From Thunnus maccoyii (taxonomy: Eukaryota > Chordata > Actinopteri > Scombriformes > Scombridae), in the NCBI RefSeq assembly GCF_910596095.1, contig NC_056555.1, positions 9,549,501 through 9,613,500 on the forward strand: a stretch of DNA of 64,000 bases, read 5' to 3'. Positions 59,173 to 64,000 of the stretch are shown here, piece after piece (the first letter of the stretch is position 1; the number at the start of each line of letters is the position of its first letter). Below the pieces are notes generated by a model that had not been told where the DNA came from, did not search any database, and saw only the letters and a list, made by a program, of their open reading frames with translations. Position numbers and translations under genes: made by a program.

Positions 59173-62100
59173 AATCTGGATGAATTGCTAATTGAATTAA
59201 ATGAGGTTGGAGGGTATATTAAATAGTGTTTTTCATAGTGTTTATTAGTTACAGCTAAATATAGTGTATATTTCTAGTTTAAATGCTTTTGATTTAAGCA
59301 AAATTGAAGCACATTTGATGCACTTTCATTCAAAATGTTATGTTTTGATATTTCAGCTATATCCAAAAGCAGGTATGTTGTTCCTGCTGTGTAACTCCTG
59401 TTGTTTTTGCTGCCAGTTATCAAAGTTAATGTTTAAAAAGAAGATTAGGGCAGTTCTCTTTACTGGAATCGAGCTGTACTGCAGACTCTGCATTTACTGG
59501 CTGTGTTTTGGATTGATGAAAATGTCTGTCTACAGGATATCCAATTGATTTTTGTTGGTAGCAAACAGAGAAACATAATATAAATCTGAATTATTTACGT
59601 CATGGGATCATACTTTTTTTTTCACAACACAGTAAGGTGTGCCTCCATCTGAAGGAGCATAGAAATCATAGATTAGCAAAACACCCAATAACACTCGCGT
59701 TTTTCTTTCATGTGTAAAAATGATATTCTACCTGGGACAATTCTGTTCAATAATAGTGTAGAACCAATCCAAACATTTTTAATTATTCAGCATGTTATTT
59801 GGCCCTATTGGTTAATTGTGCTAGAAATGAAAAGTTGGAGGAAAAAATATGATACCTTTTTTTTTTATTAGCTGGTATCCTGTGAGTAGATGAGGCCATG
59901 AAAGGCTCACATTGCATGGACTTTTACTGGAAATATACTTTATACACATAGAGGTGCTATTAAGTATATTAAGGAGTGAATGCAACACCATTAGTTTCTC
60001 TATTAACATGTTCTATAGAAGAACATATCCAAATAAAGACTTTTTCATTTCTTTGCTGTTTTGTTTTATTCAAAATAAGATGGTAGTTTCAGCACAGCCT
60101 CCTATAGAACAATGCTTCCACTAAATTGTTTTTCAGAGGTGTATTTCATCAGGGAGGAAGAGGAGGAGGGGGAGGGGGTATGAGACAGGGAGTGGCGTGG
60201 TGATAGCTGGCACGCTCTCTGCTGCACACAGATTTTGCAGACAGGTAGGATGGATTGATGTTACCCACCTTTGTTTGATCTTAAAGCCAGCGCCCATGTC
60301 TGTGTGTGTGTGTGTGAGTGTGTGTCTCTGTTTGCACGTGCAGGCATCCACATGTGTGTGCGTGCCTGCATGACAGTATGATGAGATCTGGCGTGTGTGT
60401 ATGTGTGTGTGTGTGTGTGTATGGGTGTGTGTGTGTGTGCAGCTCTACAGTGTGACTGTACCGTCTGGCCTCTGATCTCTTTCACCCATCAGGAATGAGA
60501 GGAGACAGACAGGGTGACTTTGATCTCACAGGGATTTTTTTAAAGAGATGCTGCAGTCCTCCTTCCTAAAAATCTCTGGTTTCTCAGATGCTAAGGAAAG
60601 ATGCTGCTGCTGTGCATTGTTTCTCTTCTGTATTGCACTGATTTAAATGACAGCCTTACAATTAGAGGCTCTTAATGTTTTCCAACTGCTGACAAACACA
60701 GCGCTTCATGCAAACACCAGTTCACTCACTCTGTGTTTACATTAAGTAACAAAGTTACAATCAGCTTTCTCCGGTAACCTGGTTAATTAAACATATAAAC
60801 AAAAAACTGGTTTTCTGTAATCAAGGAATGTAATTTTCTTTTCGGGAGAGTTCCCTTTGTGGAGGAGGTCTTCATCATCAACCTTCTAGTGTCAAACTCT
60901 GCACATTCATCATTCTGCAAACATCCAACTGAAGGAACAAAAAGAAAAAAAACACATTTTTGAGTGGAGGGGGACTTCAAGGAAAGAATATGACATCCTC
61001 AAGTACTTGAACGAGAGAAAGCGCCACCATGGTGACATTTTTTTAAAAGTTGTGCGGGTGCATGTTGGAAGAGGGATACAGGATGACTGTCAACTGTTGG
61101 AAAAAGTTTGAAGCAAGCACACCACAAAACAAGAAAATACAACAGCAGAAGTGGCAGTGACTCAGCTATATTGTCAGTTTTAAACGGCTTTAGATGAACG
61201 TTTGAATCATCGCCCAATGACCTCTTTGGAAATCTTGCTTCGACACAGAAGTAGAAGAGGATCAACAGCAACAGGCTTCGCCACCCACAGTTACAAACTT
61301 TATAACCTTACATTTTGATGTTGAGCCTTATTGTTTTGTGGGTTGATCACAAGATGATTTGGCTTGATTCTAATGTTATTTTGTCTTGTTCTGTTCAGAA
61401 AATAAAAATGCAGCCAACAATGAAGACCTGGGTAGGCTGTCAACCCCAACAATACCTTTATTTGAGAGACACAAGGACTCTGCACCACAGCTCCCTCTTT
61501 TTGTTCACTTTTATTAAAACTGTTGTGGCTGGCCAGCATTAGCTCTTTTTGGTTGCCATAAATCCACCATGTTCTCCACCATGCCAAATGTGATTTCATT
61601 TGTAATATACTTCCAGCTGTAAAGACACATATTGAATGTAGGGATCAAGCTTGTGGTCTTTCATTTGTAGGACCATAACTAACCAGATGTTGATGCTCAG
61701 GAGATTTAGAGGTGATTGAAGGCAATGAACTTTGAAATCTTAATGCCAACATCCAGAAGATTTGTCTTCATAACAAAGTGTCTCAAGAGCCTCACAAAAA
61801 GTGAGTGAAGTCATACAGCTACCCTGACAAGCAGATGTTCAACACCTGGTTTGATAAACCCTGTTAGGACCCCAAACAGGGGCTCTATACTATGTCAGCA
61901 CTTTCTTCATGAGTCTATTTATATTTTTAAGGTTTAAAACTGAAATAAAATATGTATCAGTATCAGTCATGGTGCAGTTATGACCTATTTCACACTGGGG
62001 TTGTAAAACAGATTTTTTTTTTTTTTGGTATGAATAGGCCATATTTTGTATTGTTGACCTATTTTAACACCTGCAGGAACATAAAACACTTAGCTGGCTC

Positions 62101-62620
62101 CCCACATCAAAGGCATATTTCTCTCTCACTGTTGGACACAACTTCAAAGTATTTTCCCAACCTTTTCTCTAAAACCAGTTGTAAAACCTTTGGTGGATGC
62201 AGAGGCCCCGTGTTAGCTTCTTCTCGTAGCGGTGTGTGTTGCCATGGCGCTCCGGCGGTGTTGACACTGGAGGGTGTAAATAGACGTGGAGGAGAGGGAA
62301 CAAGGTGGTGGTGTTCAGGGAATAGAGGAGGTCATACACAGGCTCAGACAGACAACACAGTCTAGGCGGCAGGGTGGATTAGCGTTTAGTGAGACTGGAT
62401 GGGTCACAGGTTTGATTCTGTGTATATCCTCACTGACTTGGTTATAGTAAGCCGCATACTAATTCCGCTAAATCCACATTCAAACACTGTCAAAAAACAG
62501 ATTTATTGCTGTCTGGTGCGTTTTTTTCTCATTCGACTGACAAATGACAACATGAAGACACATTGTGATTCTTTCTACTGAAGCTACAATCACAGCTCTT
62601 TAAAAAAAAATTACAATTGC
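59173..62620. other. Gene-free stretch with TG microsatellites
   Basis: (TG) tracts at about 60299-60316 and 60392-60440 and a poly-T near 62010-62025. No protein-like frame with splice signals, no RNA gene. Confidence 0.4.
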
Positions 62621-62629
62621 CTACATGTA

Positions 62630-63022
62630 TAGACACAGAGCAACATTAACATTCATTTGGAGTTGTGTTTCTGGCCACATGGTCAACTGCTGTGGAGAGT
62701 ATCTGGATCTTTAGCTAACTTTGTCTGTCTGCAATTTGGTGCTTGACAAGTTGTGTACAGTGGTTTTTATCAAAGCTCAAAATGCTTCCTGCTGGCTCTG
62801 AAACTGGGACTGATGAGAGCAATGAGACTGAATCAAAACAGTAAGTGCTGCAGGCTTTAAAATGAAAACAATGTGCTGAAAGACACTAAAACGCTCAGGG
62901 GAATCACAGCTAATAATTCTCCCTCGGTTTGCATCTACAAGTGACCCCTTTCACATTACACATAGTCGTTTGATCCATTGTTAATATAAATAATGCAGCT
63001 TAGTGCAGCTTTATGATAACAT
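62630..63022 (+). repeat. Dispersed repeat, copy 2
   Basis: Shorter and more diverged copy of the family at 58640-59172, same orientation, with caacattaacattcatttgg at the left and ttagtgcagctttat at the right. Confidence 0.6.
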
Positions 63023-63024
63023 GG

Positions 63025-64000
63025 ATCATAATGTTAAATGTTGGTGGATTATCAAAATATAATGTTGAATTTCAATGTGTGTTTAACATTTTAAGACTAT
63101 GGAGTGGACACTGATGCAGTCCAGTCACAGCTGGCAGTGCCTGGCCCCTTATCTGATTAAATCAACCCTTATCTGATCTAAATCGAGAAAAACTGAACAA
63201 AAACGTGACTTCTCGTCCCTGTTGCTGCACCAGCTAGATAGTTGGGGCATATAGTGCATGATGAATCTGAATGAGGTGGGTGGCAGTGATGCTGGAGTGT
63301 TAGCAGAGACAGACAGTGCTGCACTGGGAATTTGACGTTCCAAGTTTGGAGAAAGCTGAAAAAAATACTATGAATGTTGGAACAAAATAAATAAATAATG
63401 TTACAAAAAAATACTGTATGTTGTTCAATCATTGGTCCAAAAATGGAAGGAACTGTGCATTAGGGATTTTTTTTTTTTTTTTTTTAAATGTATGTGAGAC
63501 TGCAACCCTGCCTGGAGACTGTGACAGACTGGTATGCTGTTCTGGGGGCAGAAGTGGAAGACTGGCTGATGAGTGGGTTGCAAATAACTACATATGTATA
63601 TATAACTTCACTCACTCAGGTCTAATTTGTGGTATTTGTTTTTTGTTGTTTTAAATGTGCTCAATTTGCTACATAGTCTAGTCTTAAATGTCAGACATGG
63701 TATTTTTTCAATCTCAGTTCTGTCAGTTGCACAGGCTGTATTTTGCCTGCTACTGCATGGCAGCACTGGGTCATCAAAACATTCTCACATCTTCGTCCAG
63801 CTTCCTGAACGTGCCTCCGTCTGATCCGCGTTTTATTGGGTAGTTTAGTGGATGTGTTTCATTGCACTGTAATAAGAGAGGACATGAGTCTCTTATGAAC
63901 CTTGAAAGCCAAACGGCCACATGAAAGCATAAAGCGGCCTGTCACAACAACAACAACAGGCATCAATTCCATTTTCCCCATATTATAATCGACTGGATAT
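63025..64000. other. Gene-free right edge
   Basis: Contains a poly-T tract at about 63467-63484. No gene is supported up to the window end. Confidence 0.4.

Noticed and set aside
54461..64000. Search for PIM3 or another next gene of the human block
   Set aside because: No kinase motif or spliced frame found; if present it lies beyond the window.

Overview
The window is vertebrate nuclear DNA, almost certainly from a teleost, probably a percomorph. Genes are split into short exons with GT-AG introns, long (CA)n and (GA)n tracts are frequent, and several MITE families I recognise from fish genomes recur. Four protein-coding genes and one tRNA gene can be reconstructed exon by exon. Their order and orientation, BRD1(-) ZBED4(+) ALG12(-) CRELD2(+), match the block on human 22q13.33, so this is an old conserved synteny block.

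Layout: 1-21.4 kb holds no gene I can support, only repeats, microsatellites and a few stretches that look like conserved non-coding elements. At 21.4-34.8 kb lies BRD1 (BRPF2) on the minus strand: 12 coding exons, about 1255 aa, with a tRNA-Lys(CTT) gene inside one intron. At 34.8-37.1 kb is a spacer with a large fold-back repeat and a degenerate hAT copy. At 37.1-44.9 kb is ZBED4, with one non-coding first exon and one large coding exon of 1259 aa. ALG12 (minus, 45.0-48.7 kb, 9 coding exons, 497 aa) converges on ZBED4 and diverges from CRELD2 (plus, 49.2-54.4 kb, 10 coding exons, 362 aa). From 54.5 to 64 kb I see repeats and no gene.

Function: BRD1 is the reader/scaffold subunit of MYST-family histone acetyltransferase complexes. 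ZBED4 is a domesticated hAT transposase. ALG12 and CRELD2 both act in the endoplasmic reticulum (N-glycan precursor assembly and protein folding). Their shared 501-bp divergent promoter carries a perfect ER-stress response element in one orientation and a one-mismatch copy in the other, which fits joint induction by the unfolded-protein response.

The most unusual structures are an ALG12 intron that has U12-type signals but can only be spliced in frame with AT-AA ends, a hAT element that has amplified an internal minisatellite with a higher-order period, a fold-back element of about 0.8 kb, and a MITE in a CRELD2 intron with a perfect 8-bp target duplication.
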